Source: Variovorax sp. KK3 (lineage in GTDB: Bacteria; Pseudomonadota; Gammaproteobacteria; Burkholderiales; Burkholderiaceae_C). From it: a DNA stretch of 64,000 nucleotides. The stretch spans positions 39,134 through 103,133 of the forward strand of contig NZ_LYVO01000015.1 in assembly GCF_001984055.1 (NCBI RefSeq), given 5' to 3'. The position numbers and the translations under genes were made by a program. This document shows, one piece after another, positions 17,063 to 26,135 of the stretch. The notes below the pieces were generated by a model. It saw only the letters and a program-made list of their open reading frames with translations, did no database searches and was not told the DNA's origin. Each line of letters begins with the position of its first letter. Within the stretch, counting starts at the first letter, position 1.

Positions 17063-17104
17063 GTGGGTGCTGCGCACCCCCGTCCTTCAAGGTTGACCAG
17101 ATGA
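17063..17104 (+). CDS. Candidate 13-residue leader peptide between yajC and secD
   Basis: A GTG at 17063 is preceded by a perfect AGGAGG (17052-17057, overlapping the yajC stop) at 5 nt spacing, a far better ribosome-binding site than that of secD itself. It encodes MGAAHPRPSRLTR and its TGA (17102-17104) overlaps the secD ATG (17101-17103) as ATGA. A perfect hairpin GGGTGC-TGC-GCACCC (17065-17079) covers its first codons. This layout would couple secD translation to the leader, reminiscent of arrest-peptide control of secDF in other bacteria, although no known arrest motif is recognisable. It could also be a chance reading frame in a spacer. Confidence 0.35.
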   Translation: MGAAHPRPSRLTR

Positions 17105-18981
17105 ACCGCTATCCGGTTTGGAAGTACACGATCATCGTCGTCGTGCTGCTCGTGGGGCTGATCTACGCCCTGCCCAATTTCTTCGGCGAGGCGCCCGCGG
17201 TGCAGGTGTCTTCGGCCAAGGCGACCGTCAAGATCGACGCCGGCACGCAGGCGCGAGTGACGGAGCTACTCAAGACGGCCAGCCTCACGCCCGACCTGAT
17301 CACCCTTGATGCCAACTCGGTGCGCGCGCGTTTCGCCACCACCGACGACCAGCTGAAGGCCCGCGACACGCTGCAACGCGCATTTGTGCCCGACCCGAGC
17401 GATCCGCCTTATGTGGTGGCGCTCAACCTGGTGTCGCGCTCGCCGGCCTGGCTGTCCGCCCTGCACGCCTTCCCGATGTACCTGGGCCTGGACCTGCGCG
17501 GCGGCGTGGACTTCCTGCTGCAGGTCGACATGAAGGGCGCCATCGACAAGAAGGCCGAATCCTTCGCCAACGACATCCGCTCGGGCCTGCGCGACAAGAA
17601 CATCCGCGGTGCCGCGGTCAGCCGCAACGGGCAGACCATCGAGCTGCGCATCCGCGATGCGGCCGCCGTGGGGCCGGCGCGCGACCTGATCCGGGACCAG
17701 TTCGCCGACCTGGCCGTGGCTGAGAACCAGGACGGCACCGAGACCCGGTTCGTCGTCACCATCAAGCCCGAGGCGGCGCGCCGGCTGCAGGACGCGGCGC
17801 TCAAGCAGAACATCACCACGCTGCACAACCGGATCAACGAGCTGGGCGTGGCCGAGCCGGTGATCCAGCAGCAGGGCTTGGACCGCATCGTGGTGCAGTT
17901 GCCGGGCGTGCAGGACGTGGCCAAGGCCAAGGACATCCTGGGCCGCACCGCCACGCTCGAGATGCGCATGGTCGACGAAACTGCCGAGGGCCGCGCGGCC
18001 GAGACAGGCGGCGGTCCGGTGCCCTTCGGCTCCGAGAAATTCCTCGACCGCGAGGGCCGCACCGTCATCGTCAAGAAACAGGTGCTCGTGACCGGCGAGA
18101 ACCTCACCGACGCGCAGCCCGGCTTCGACTCGCAGACCCAGCAGCCCAAGGTCGACCTGACCATGGACGCCAAGGGCGGCCGCATCATGCGCGACGTCAG
18201 CCGCGAGAACTTCCGCAAGCGCATGGCCATCTTGATCTTCGAGAAGGGTAAGGGCGAAGTGCTCACGGCGCCGTCGATCAACGGCGAGCTGGGCAATCGC
18301 TTCCAGATCTCGGGTGCGATGAACGTGGTGGAAGCCAACGACCTCGCGCTGCTGCTGCGCGCCGGCTCGCTGGCCGCACCCATGGAGATCATCCAGGAAC
18401 GCACCATCGGCCCCAGCCTGGGCGCCGACAACATCCAGAAGGGCTTCAACAGCGTGATGTGGGGCTTCGCCGCGATCATGGTGTTCATGTGCGTGTACTA
18501 CATGCTCTTCGGGCTGTTCTCCTCGATCGCGCTGGCCGTCAACCTGATGCTGCTGGTGGCCATCCTGTCGATGCTGCAGGCCACGCTCACGCTGCCGGGC
18601 ATTGCCGCCATGGCGTTGGCGATCGGTGTCGCGATCGACTCCAACGTGCTGATCAACGAGCGCATCCGGGAAGAGCTTCGCTCAGGCGCGTCGCCGCAGG
18701 CGGCCATTCATGCCGGCTACGACCGCGCCTGGGGCACCATCCTCGACTCCAACGTGACCACGCTGATCGCGGGTATCGCGCTGCTGGCCTTCGGCTCCGG
18801 CCCGGTGCGGGGGTTCGCGGTGGTGCACTGCCTCGGCATCGTGACTTCCATGTTCTCGGCCGTGTTCTTCTCGCGTGGCCTGGTGAACTTCTGGTACGGC
18901 CGCAAGAAGAAGCTCAAGAGCGTGTCCATCGGCACCGTCTGGCGGCCCGAGACCGAGAACACCGTGGCGAACGCCAAGTAA
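17101..18981 (+). CDS. secD: Protein translocase subunit SecD
   Basis: 626 residues, usual length. A first membrane helix (about 8-28) is followed by a large periplasmic P1 region, then five more helices in the last 170 residues. Family motifs are present: YLGLDLRGGVDFLLQVDM, IGPSLGADNIQKG, and GVAIDSNVLINERIREEL with SNVTTLIAGI. SecDF uses the proton gradient to pull exported proteins through SecYEG on the periplasmic side. Its own Shine-Dalgarno is modest (AAGG about 8 nt upstream), and a candidate leader peptide ends on its start codon. secF follows after 15 nt. Confidence 0.97.
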   Translation: MNRYPVWKYTIIVVVLLVGLIYALPNFFGEAPAVQVSSAKATVKIDAGTQARVTELLKTASLTPDLITLDANSVRARFATTDDQLKARDTLQRAFVPDPSDPPYVVALNLVSRSPAWLSALHAFPMYLGLDLRGGVDFLLQVDMKGAIDKKAESFANDIRSGLRDKNIRGAAVSRNGQTIELRIRDAAAVGPARDLIRDQFADLAVAENQDGTETRFVVTIKPEAARRLQDAALKQNITTLHNRINELGVAEPVIQQQGLDRIVVQLPGVQDVAKAKDILGRTATLEMRMVDETAEGRAAETGGGPVPFGSEKFLDREGRTVIVKKQVLVTGENLTDAQPGFDSQTQQPKVDLTMDAKGGRIMRDVSRENFRKRMAILIFEKGKGEVLTAPSINGELGNRFQISGAMNVVEANDLALLLRAGSLAAPMEIIQERTIGPSLGADNIQKGFNSVMWGFAAIMVFMCVYYMLFGLFSSIALAVNLMLLVAILSMLQATLTLPGIAAMALAIGVAIDSNVLINERIREELRSGASPQAAIHAGYDRAWGTILDSNVTTLIAGIALLAFGSGPVRGFAVVHCLGIVTSMFSAVFFSRGLVNFWYGRKKKLKSVSIGTVWRPETENTVANAK

Positions 18982-18996
18982 GGGAGCGCGCGCAAC

Positions 18997-19947
18997 ATGG
19001 AATTTTTCCGAATCCGTCGCACCATCCCGTTCATGCGCCATGCACTGGTGCTGAACGCGGTGTCCGTCATCACTTTCCTCTTGGCGGTGTTCTTCCTGTT
19101 CCACCGCGGGCTTCACCTGTCGGTGGAGTTCACCGGCGGCACGGTGATGGAAGTGGCCTACCAGCAGTCGGTCGACGTCGGCAAGGTGCGCGAAACCATC
19201 GGCAAGCTCGGCTATGCCGAGGTCCAGGTGCAGAACTACGGCACCTCGCGCGACGTCCAGATCCGCCTGCCGGTGCAGAAGGGCCAGACCTCGGCCCAGC
19301 AGAGCGAGCAGGTCATGGCGGCCCTGAAGGCGGTCGACCCGTCGGCCACGCTGCGCGGCAACGAATTCGTCGGGCCTCAGGTCGGGGAAGAGCTCACCAC
19401 GAACGGGCTCAAGGCGCTGGGCATGGTGGTGGTCGGCATCATGATCTACCTGGCCTTCCGCTTCGAGTGGAAGTTCGCGCTGGCCACGGTGCTCGCCAAC
19501 CTGCACGACGTGGTGATCATCCTCGGCTTCTTCGCCTTCTTCCAATGGGAGTTTTCGCTGGCGGTGCTCGCCGCCGTGCTGGCCGTGCTGGGCTATTCGG
19601 TCAACGAGTCGGTCGTCATCTTCGACCGCGTGCGCGAGAACTTCAGGCGCTACCGGAAGATGAACACCCGCGAGGTGATCGACAGCGCCATCACGTCCAC
19701 CATCAGCCGCACCATCATCACGCACGGTTCGACCGAACTGGTGGTGCTGTCGATGTTCTTCTTCGGCGGGCCGACGCTGCACTACTTCGCGCTGGCGCTG
19801 ACCATCGGCATCCTGTTCGGCATCTACTCCTCGGCTTTCGTGGCGGCGTCGATCGCCATGTGGCTGGGCGTGAAGCGGGAAGACCTGGTCAAGACGACCA
19901 AGCGCGAGGGCGACCCGGACGATCCGAACGCCGGCGCCGTGGTCTGA
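18997..19947 (+). CDS. secF: Protein translocase subunit SecF
   Basis: 316 residues with six membrane segments. Motifs: SVEFTGGTVMEV in the first periplasmic region, FVGPQVGEEL before helix 2, and VLGYSVNESVVIFDRVREN, followed by RTIITHGSTELVVLSM. It pairs with SecD in the inner membrane to complete the proton-driven translocation motor. AGGGAG lies about 10 nt upstream. It is the last gene of the yajC-secD-secF unit. Confidence 0.97.
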   Translation: MEFFRIRRTIPFMRHALVLNAVSVITFLLAVFFLFHRGLHLSVEFTGGTVMEVAYQQSVDVGKVRETIGKLGYAEVQVQNYGTSRDVQIRLPVQKGQTSAQQSEQVMAALKAVDPSATLRGNEFVGPQVGEELTTNGLKALGMVVVGIMIYLAFRFEWKFALATVLANLHDVVIILGFFAFFQWEFSLAVLAAVLAVLGYSVNESVVIFDRVRENFRRYRKMNTREVIDSAITSTISRTIITHGSTELVVLSMFFFGGPTLHYFALALTIGILFGIYSSAFVAASIAMWLGVKREDLVKTTKREGDPDDPNAGAVV

Positions 19948-20074
19948 ACGGGCGACTGGCGCGGTGGCCCGGACTTCGGGTTGCCGAGAAGCAACGGGCG
20001 CGGCGGGGCGGTTACGCTTCACAATACAAGCTCAGGCTTGTTGAAACGTTTTATCTGCCGTCCCCGTTCCTCTC

Positions 20075-22462
20075 ATGATCTCGCGGTCCCCCGCTTCCTC
20101 CCAGCAGCTCGCCCGCGAGGTGCGTGAGCGTTTCGTCGCCGCCACCGAAGGCGCCATCATCCCGGTGGCCAACGCGGTGCGCGAGCGGCTGGTGGCTCTG
20201 GCCACCATGACGGCCAATGCGCGCGAGATGCAGCAGCACCGCGACGATTTCCTCGCCTTCGAGTCGCAGGGGTCGCGATGGGCCCCGCTGTCGCAGGCGG
20301 CGTGGCGCAAGTCGCTGAGCGTCGTCACGGTGGGTGGCTCGACCGGCGGCTTGCGGCTGGAGCTGATCGGCGACGAGGTGGTCGAGACCAACATCCTGTC
20401 CTCGCGCCTGGCGCAGGCGATCGGCGACAAGGCCAACTTCGAACTCAACGACCTTCGCCTGCGCATCCAGCACCTGGAGGGCAGCAACGAGCTCGATGCC
20501 AAGGACGTGCTCAAGCCCGAGGCGCTGGCCCGGACCTTGGTCGACCAGTGGCTTGCCGCCGGCCTGAGCCGCGAATCGTGGACCCGTGTCCAAGAGGTGG
20601 TGCAGCAACGTCTGGTCGACGTGGTGGTGCAGGCCTACAAAGACGCCAACACCTTCCTGATCGAACGGGGCGTGATGCCCGAGATCGACCTCAAGAGCTT
20701 CGTCAAGCGTACTGGCAGCGTCACCGCCTCCGGGTCGGTGCCGCTGGGGTCCAGCTTTGCACGGCCCTCGCAGATCGGCGCCGCGCCGGGCATGAGCGCC
20801 GGCATCACCCTGCCGCCGGGCAGCTTCGCGCCGGCCGCGATCGGCGTCGGCATGGGCCGTGCCGGATCGATGGGCGCCGACACCTTGATTGCCACCGGCG
20901 GCTCGCCGCTGGTGATGGCGCGCCAGCGCGCGCAGGGCGTGCTGCTCAACCTCAAGCGCTTCGTCACAGCGCGGATCGGTGGCGACCTGGGGCAGGCGAG
21001 GCCGCCGGGCGGTCAGGGCGCCGGCGTCATGGGTGGCGGCATGGCGGTTGGCGGAGGCGGGGCAGTGGGCCTTGCGGCGCCGGCCTTCGCCGCGGCCATC
21101 GCGGACGCCGAGCAGGCCTATCAGGTCATGGCCTCGCAGTACATGGTCGGCGACGAGGCCACGGCCATTCATCAGACGGCCGCCGAACTTCGCCGCCGCA
21201 CCACTGAACTCAAGAAGAAGGCACCGACGACCGCCGACAAGGCCACCGTCGAGGTCGTGGCGCTGATGTTCCAGGCCATCCTGGCCGAAGAGCGAATTCC
21301 CTTCTCGGCGCGCGTGTGGTTTGCGCGCCTGCAGATGCCGGTGTTGCGCGTGGCCATCGCCGAGCCGGAGTTCTTCGCCACCCTGCAGCATCCGGCGCGA
21401 ATGCTGATCGACCGCATGGGTTCCTGCGTGATGGGCTTCGATGCGGCCGCCATCTCGGGCAGTGCGCTCGAAGGCGAGATCCGCCGCGTGGTGCAGGTCA
21501 TCGAGCAATACCCCGAGACCGGCCAGCGCGTGTTCAAGCTGGTGTTCGACGAATTCGTCGCCTTCCTCAACAAGTACCTGACGCAAAGCGATGCCACCCA
21601 ACGCGTGATGAGCGTCGCGCAGCAGGTCGAGCAGAAGGAAACGATGGCGATCCAGTACACCATCGAGTTGCGCAAGATGCTCAACGACATGCCGGTGCGC
21701 GAGGAGATCCGCGAGTTCCTGTTCAAGGTGTGGGCCGAAGTGCTGGCCATCGCGGCGCTGCGGCATGGTCCCCAGGACGAGCAGACGGTCACGCTCAAGC
21801 GCGCCGCCTCCGACCTGGTGTGGGCCGCCAGTGCCAAGCCCAACCGCAACGACCGCGCCCGCGTCATCCAGGACCTGCCGCAACTCCTGCAGCGCCTGCG
21901 CCAGGGCATGAGCCTGCTGGGCATCGAAGGCGACCCGCAGGAAGCGCACATCAAGACCATCGGGTCCACGCTGTCGGATGCCTTCATGTCCAAGACCGAA
22001 GCCATTCCGCAGGCCAAGATCGAGGCCATGGCCAAGCGCCTGGCCAACCTCGAGGACTTCGTCAGCGACGGTGGCGATGCCACCGACCTGCCGCTGGACG
22101 CCGCCAGCATCGAGCTGCTGCTGGGCGTGGACGCCGCGTCGATCGAGGTCGTGCCCGACACCGGCAACAAGGTCGGCGACGACATGGTTCAGTGGGCGCA
22201 TGAGTTGCAGGTGGGCACCTGGTTCATGCTCGACCACAACGACCGGGTGAGCCAGGTCCAGTTCGTCTGGCGCAGCGACCGCAAGCAACTGCACCTGTTC
22301 GCGTCCAGCGACGGGCGCAGCTTCCTGATCCAGGTCGGGCGGCTTGCCTCTTACCTGCAGGCGGGGCTTTTGGTGCCGGCCGAGGAAGAGACGCTCACGG
22401 TGCGGGCGACGCGCGAAGCGCTCGCCAAGCTCGATGCGAATCCGGAACGCCTGTTGAACTGA
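20075..22462 (+). CDS. DUF1631-family protein of unknown function
   Basis: 795 residues, cytoplasmic, no signal or membrane segment. I recognise the DUF1631 family by its overall layout: an N-terminal helical part, a Gly-rich low-complexity stretch at about residues 306-330 (GGGMAVGGGGAVGL), then a long helical region with IPFSARVWFARLQMPVLRVA and ILIDRMGSCVMGFD-like sequence, and a C-terminal beta-rich part (VQWAHELQVGTWFMLDHNDRVSQVQFVWRS) that resembles a PilZ-like barrel. Biochemical function is not known. No ribosome-binding site is obvious. It stands alone between secF and the oppositely oriented smg gene. Confidence 0.78.
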   Translation: MISRSPASSQQLAREVRERFVAATEGAIIPVANAVRERLVALATMTANAREMQQHRDDFLAFESQGSRWAPLSQAAWRKSLSVVTVGGSTGGLRLELIGDEVVETNILSSRLAQAIGDKANFELNDLRLRIQHLEGSNELDAKDVLKPEALARTLVDQWLAAGLSRESWTRVQEVVQQRLVDVVVQAYKDANTFLIERGVMPEIDLKSFVKRTGSVTASGSVPLGSSFARPSQIGAAPGMSAGITLPPGSFAPAAIGVGMGRAGSMGADTLIATGGSPLVMARQRAQGVLLNLKRFVTARIGGDLGQARPPGGQGAGVMGGGMAVGGGGAVGLAAPAFAAAIADAEQAYQVMASQYMVGDEATAIHQTAAELRRRTTELKKKAPTTADKATVEVVALMFQAILAEERIPFSARVWFARLQMPVLRVAIAEPEFFATLQHPARMLIDRMGSCVMGFDAAAISGSALEGEIRRVVQVIEQYPETGQRVFKLVFDEFVAFLNKYLTQSDATQRVMSVAQQVEQKETMAIQYTIELRKMLNDMPVREEIREFLFKVWAEVLAIAALRHGPQDEQTVTLKRAASDLVWAASAKPNRNDRARVIQDLPQLLQRLRQGMSLLGIEGDPQEAHIKTIGSTLSDAFMSKTEAIPQAKIEAMAKRLANLEDFVSDGGDATDLPLDAASIELLLGVDAASIEVVPDTGNKVGDDMVQWAHELQVGTWFMLDHNDRVSQVQFVWRSDRKQLHLFASSDGRSFLIQVGRLASYLQAGLLVPAEEETLTVRATREALAKLDANPERLLN

Positions 22463-22468
22463 TCGCGC

Positions 22469-22978
22469 TCAGTGCGCGACGCGGTTGGCCGTGTCGTCGC
22501 AGAGTTCGTCGAGCACCAGCGCGTCGGGTTCCACGCCGGCGCTCCAGTGCACCATCAGCACGATGATCTTGAGTTCGCCGAGCGACAGCGCATCGCCGGT
22601 GGTGGCCATGGCGCGGTCGATCACGATCTCGCGCAGCGAGGCCGACAACACCTGGGATGACTCGAGAAAGCTGATGAAGCCGAGGCACTCCGCGCCCAGG
22701 TGCTCCTGCTCGGCGGTCGAATAGATGCGCATCGAGTCCGGCGACCCTGGCAATGCCTCCGGCGCCGCCGGGCCCACCGTGGCGCTCATCCCGTCGGAAT
22801 CGCGCGTCAGTTCGATGCCCTGGGTCGCGAGGCTGAGGCCGTCGAGCCAGTGCAGGGCGTCGCGTATTTCCTGGGGATCGAAACCCTGGGCGTTGAGCTT
22901 GCGGCCCAACTGATCGGGTTCGGGGCAGGCATCGCCGCGCCAGTAGTTTTCGTACACGTACACGAGCACTTCGAACAT
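22469..22978 (-). CDS. smg: Smg/DUF494 family protein
   Basis: 169 residues from the ATG at 22978, where the family's usual N-terminus MFEVLVYVYENYW begins; longer in-frame starts add unrelated Arg/Ser-rich sequence. The C-terminal half has the conserved LGFISFLESSQVLSASLREIVIDRAMA and LSLGELKIIVLMVHWS. The function of Smg is not established; it is widely encoded next to dprA, as here (61 nt downstream of it). There is no Shine-Dalgarno, but TATATT lies 6 nt before the ATG on the minus strand, which predicts a leaderless transcript separate from dprA. Confidence 0.88.
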   Translation of the reverse strand: MFEVLVYVYENYWRGDACPEPDQLGRKLNAQGFDPQEIRDALHWLDGLSLATQGIELTRDSDGMSATVGPAAPEALPGSPDSMRIYSTAEQEHLGAECLGFISFLESSQVLSASLREIVIDRAMATTGDALSLGELKIIVLMVHWSAGVEPDALVLDELCDDTANRVAH

Positions 22979-22984
22979 GCGGCC

Positions 22985-22990
22985 AATATA
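22985..22990 (-). promoter_or_regulatory. -10-like hexamer of smg
   Basis: TATATT on the minus strand, 6 nt before the smg ATG at 22978, in the dprA-smg gap. It is the best -10 match near any start in the window; no matching -35 is visible. Confidence 0.45.
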
Positions 22991-23039
22991 GCCCAGCTTC
23001 GCGTCTGCGCCATGGCAACTTGTCGACGGAAGCGAATGC

Positions 23040-24206
23040 TCAGGCGTGGGCGACGCGCTGGAACAGGCCGCCGGGCAGGCGCGCCACCTGGCCGGCGAGC
23101 TCGAGTTCGAGCAGTTGGGCCTGAAGCGCGGCAGTGGCATGCCCCGTGCGCGCACCCAGCGCATCCAGGCTCACGGGGTCGTGGCCCAGCGCGTGCAGCA
23201 GAGCCCCGGGGGGCGAAGTGTCGTCCTCCGACGTGGCTGACGAGGCCGAGGCCGATGGGACGGGCTGGATGGTCGCCGGTACGGCGGTGTCGAACTGCAG
23301 TTCCTCGAACACGTCAGCCACCGTCTCGACCAGCTTCGCGCCCTGCCGGATCAGCGCATGGCAGCCACGCGATTGCGGCGAATGGATGGAGCCTGGGATC
23401 GCGAACACCTCCCGCCCTTGCTCGGACGCCAGACGGGCGGTGATGAGCGAGCCCGACTGCAGCGCGGCCTCCACCACGAGCGTGCCGCGTGTCAGACCGG
23501 CAATGATCCGGTTGCGCTTGGGGAAGTTCTGATTGAGCGGCGGCGTGCCGATCACGAATTCGCTGACGATCAGGCCGCGTTCGGCAATGCGATGTGCCAG
23601 TTCGCGGTGCCGTGCGGGGTAGACGCGATCCAGTCCCGTCCCCACCACCGCGACCGTGGCGGGCCGGAGTTCATCGTTGGCGGCCGCCTCGAGTGCACCT
23701 TCGTGCGCCGCGCCATCGACGCCGAGTGCAAGACCGGAGACCACCGTGACGCCGGCTTGGCCGAAAGCACGGGCGAAAGCACGTGCGTTGGCGGCGCCTT
23801 GCGGGGTGGGATTGCGGCTGCCGACGATCGCGATGCTGCGACCCAGTTGCAACAGGTCGAGTGGGGCGGCGCCCATCACATGCAGCAGGAGTGGCGGGTC
23901 GGCCATGTCGAGCAGCGAGGCGGGGTAGCCGGCGTCGCTCAAGGTCAGGATGCGGCGTGTGGCGCCGTGCGCGTCGCCGCCTTGCAGCCACGCGAGCGTG
24001 GCGTCGAGCAGCGCATCGAGCCTGGCCGGCGGCTCGAGCAGTGCAGCGGCGTGCGCGTCGCCTACCACCTGCTGCAGCGCTTCATCCGTTTGTGCGAATA
24101 CCGAGTCGGGTAGACCGAAGGCCGCGAGCAGGCGGCGCGCGGCGGTGTTGCCGATGCCCGGCGTCAGCGCGAGCCGAAGCCAGCCCGCGAGTTCTTCACG
24201 CTCCAC
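23040..24206 (-). CDS. dprA: DNA-processing protein DprA
   Basis: 388 residues. An N-terminal helical region (LTPGIGNTAARRLLAAFG) precedes the Rossmann-like DprA/Smf domain with IAIVGSRNPTPQGAANARAFARAF, VVSGLALGVDGAAHEGAL, VYPARHRELAHRIAERGLIVSEF, FPKRNRIIAGLTRGTLVVEAA and GREVFAIPGS. A C-terminal winged-helix segment (LDALGARTGHATAALQAQLLELELAGQVARLPGGLFQ) closes the protein. DprA binds incoming single-stranded DNA and loads RecA during natural transformation. It follows the LysM gene by 18 nt on the same strand and precedes smg. Confidence 0.95.
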   Translation of the reverse strand: MEREELAGWLRLALTPGIGNTAARRLLAAFGLPDSVFAQTDEALQQVVGDAHAAALLEPPARLDALLDATLAWLQGGDAHGATRRILTLSDAGYPASLLDMADPPLLLHVMGAAPLDLLQLGRSIAIVGSRNPTPQGAANARAFARAFGQAGVTVVSGLALGVDGAAHEGALEAAANDELRPATVAVVGTGLDRVYPARHRELAHRIAERGLIVSEFVIGTPPLNQNFPKRNRIIAGLTRGTLVVEAALQSGSLITARLASEQGREVFAIPGSIHSPQSRGCHALIRQGAKLVETVADVFEELQFDTAVPATIQPVPSASASSATSEDDTSPPGALLHALGHDPVSLDALGARTGHATAALQAQLLELELAGQVARLPGGLFQRVAHA

Positions 24207-24224
24207 GCGATGTTCTGCGCGGCG

Positions 24225-25439
24225 TCAGGGATTGACCAGCAGGTCGCCGATGCGCGGGGCGTCGTTGATTTCGAGCACCAATGCGTATGAAACCCGCTCG
24301 AAGGGGCGGAACACCATGAGCAGCCCGATGCGTTCGTTGGGCAGCTTCAGCGTTTCCTTGGCGCCGCTGGTCTTGTCGACGATGGTGTCGCCGTTCTTGA
24401 GGATGGCCAGCACGTTGCCGTTCTCGATGCCGTCGATCGTGCCCTTGTTGATCGCCACCACCTGGTTTTGCGCAGCGAACTGCACAGCATTGCCGTAGAC
24501 GGAGACGATGCGGCCGCCCGCGATGGTCTGGGCCGGCGCACGCGGCACATAACTCAGCAGCTGGCGCGGCGGCTCGGGCAGCAGGCGATCGCCGGCACGG
24601 ATTTCCTCGCGCGTCGCCACGACGTCGAGGCTGGCGGGCACCGGGTACACGACCTCCTTGCCCTCGACCTCTTCCTTGGCGGTCGATTCGCCGCGCTGCA
24701 ACTGAGCCTTGCCCACGTACTGCGCTTCGTAGCCGAGGATCTCGCCCGTGCCCGGGTCCTTGAGGGGTGTGGCGCTGCGGAACACACGATAGGTTTGAAG
24801 CGGGCCCGCCGTTTCGAGCAGGGGTGCGTTGGCTTCGCCGCGTGCATAGATGCGATCGCCCCGTGCCAGCACGACGCGGCTCTCGTTGCCGGCCACGATG
24901 CGCGGCGCCAGTGTCAGCGTGTCGGCGTCCACCACGATCGGCTCGGCGAGGAAGGGCTCGATCAGGCTGGGGTTGAGGGTCGGCAGCGCCATGTCCGCGA
25001 GCGACTCGTAGCGGGTGCGTGGTGACAGCTTGATCGTGCCGCCGTCCGGCATGCCGCTGCCGCCGCGCCGCAGCGCCAGGCGGGCCCGGCCGCCGCTCTT
25101 GTCGAGGTAGAGCACCTGGCCGGGGTAGATGCGGTGCGGGTTCTGGATTTCGGCGATGTTCATGCCCCACAGCTCGGGCCAGCGCCACGGGCTGCGCAGG
25201 TAGAGGCGGGAGATGGCCCACAGCGTATCGCGCGGCTTGACCGTGTATTCGTCGGGTGCGTTGGGCGCCAGCTCGGAGAGAGGGACGCCGGCCTGTGCCG
25301 CCTGCTGCGCCGTGCTCCGCTGCTGCGGAGTGACGGGATAGTTCTGCGCCAGCGCGGAAGTGCAGATGCCCGCCATCGCGAGGGCCGCCAGGGTGGCGAC
25401 GAGTTGCGGACGCAGGCTGTCTTGGATGCGGTGTGTCAT
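24225..25439 (-). CDS. Exported LysM-domain protein
   Basis: 404 residues. A signal peptide (hydrophobic LVATLAALAMAGICTSALA, cleavage after ALA) is followed by a Gln/Ala-rich linker and one LysM domain, YTVKPRDTLWAISRLYL...NPHRIYPGQVLYL. The rest (about 120-404) is a large beta-rich region without a domain I recognise, including ILAILKNGDTIVDK and RIGLLMVFRPFERVSYALVLEI. LysM suggests peptidoglycan binding in the periplasm. It starts the minus-strand unit LysM-dprA and is divergent from def; this arrangement is common in beta- and gammaproteobacteria. Confidence 0.87.
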   Translation of the reverse strand: MTHRIQDSLRPQLVATLAALAMAGICTSALAQNYPVTPQQRSTAQQAAQAGVPLSELAPNAPDEYTVKPRDTLWAISRLYLRSPWRWPELWGMNIAEIQNPHRIYPGQVLYLDKSGGRARLALRRGGSGMPDGGTIKLSPRTRYESLADMALPTLNPSLIEPFLAEPIVVDADTLTLAPRIVAGNESRVVLARGDRIYARGEANAPLLETAGPLQTYRVFRSATPLKDPGTGEILGYEAQYVGKAQLQRGESTAKEEVEGKEVVYPVPASLDVVATREEIRAGDRLLPEPPRQLLSYVPRAPAQTIAGGRIVSVYGNAVQFAAQNQVVAINKGTIDGIENGNVLAILKNGDTIVDKTSGAKETLKLPNERIGLLMVFRPFERVSYALVLEINDAPRIGDLLVNP

Positions 25440-25601
25440 GGTCGTATGGTCTGCACGCAGGCGCCCGTGGCGGCCCTACAAATACTCACAATTTGCTACG
25501 AATTTTGCGCCCAAGCCCTTGATCGGGCAACGTTTATCAAGCCGCAAGAGCCTGAGGCGTCGCGGAAATGGCGAAAATAACGACAACTTTTCCTCCCGTT
25601 C

Positions 25602-26135
25602 ATGGCCAAAAGAATCATCCTGAGCTATCCCGACCCACGCTTGCACAAAGTCGCCAAGCCGGTGCAGGGTGTCGATGCTCGCATCAAGTCACTGGTGGCC
25701 GACATGCTCGAAACCATGTACGACGCCAACGGCATCGGCCTCGCGGCCACCCAGGTCGACGTGCACGAGCGCCTGGTCGTCATCGACACATCCGAGGAGC
25801 GTAACCAGCCGCTGGTTTTGATCAACCCCGAGATCGTCTGGGCCAGTGATGAAAAAGTGCTCAACGAGGAAGGATGTCTCTCGGTGCCGGGTATTTACGA
25901 CGGCGTCGAGCGTTCGACCCAGGTGCGCGTGACGGCCCTCGACGCCGAAGGCGAGCTTCGCACGATCGAGGCCGAAGGCCTGCTGGCGGTCTGCATTCAA
26001 CACGAACTCGATCACCTGCTCGGCAAGGTGTTCGTCGAATATCTCTCGCCGCTGAAGCGCAACCGCATCAAGAGCAAGCTGCTCAAGCAGCAGCGCGAAG
26101 ACCAGCGCGACGATCAACGGGACGGCCGGCGTTGA
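25602..26135 (+). CDS. def: Peptide deformylase
   Basis: 177 residues. All three deformylase motifs are present: [18 protein letters not shown] and [12 protein letters not shown], supplying the Cys and two His metal ligands and the catalytic Glu. The enzyme removes the formyl group from nascent proteins. A charged C-terminal tail ([19 protein letters not shown]) is added. It is first of a plus-strand unit that also contains fmt, which makes the formyl-Met-tRNA. Its stop codon overlaps the presumed TTG start of the following lipoprotein gene. Confidence 0.97.
   Translation: MAKRIILSYPDPRLHKVAKPVQGVDARIKSLVADMLETMYDANGIGLAATQVDVHERLVVIDTSEERNQPLVLINPEIVWASDEKVLNEEGCLSVPGIYDGVERSTQVRVTALDAEGELRTIEAEGLLAVCIQHELDHLLGKVFVEYLSPLKRNRIKSKLLKQQREDQRDDQRDGRR

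Noticed and set aside
25518..25541. Possible FNR/Crp-type site (TTGAT...ATCAA) upstream of def
   Set aside because: The half-sites are 14 bp apart measured from TTGAT to ATCAA, not the 4 bp required by FNR. I report it only as a shared motif of unknown meaning.
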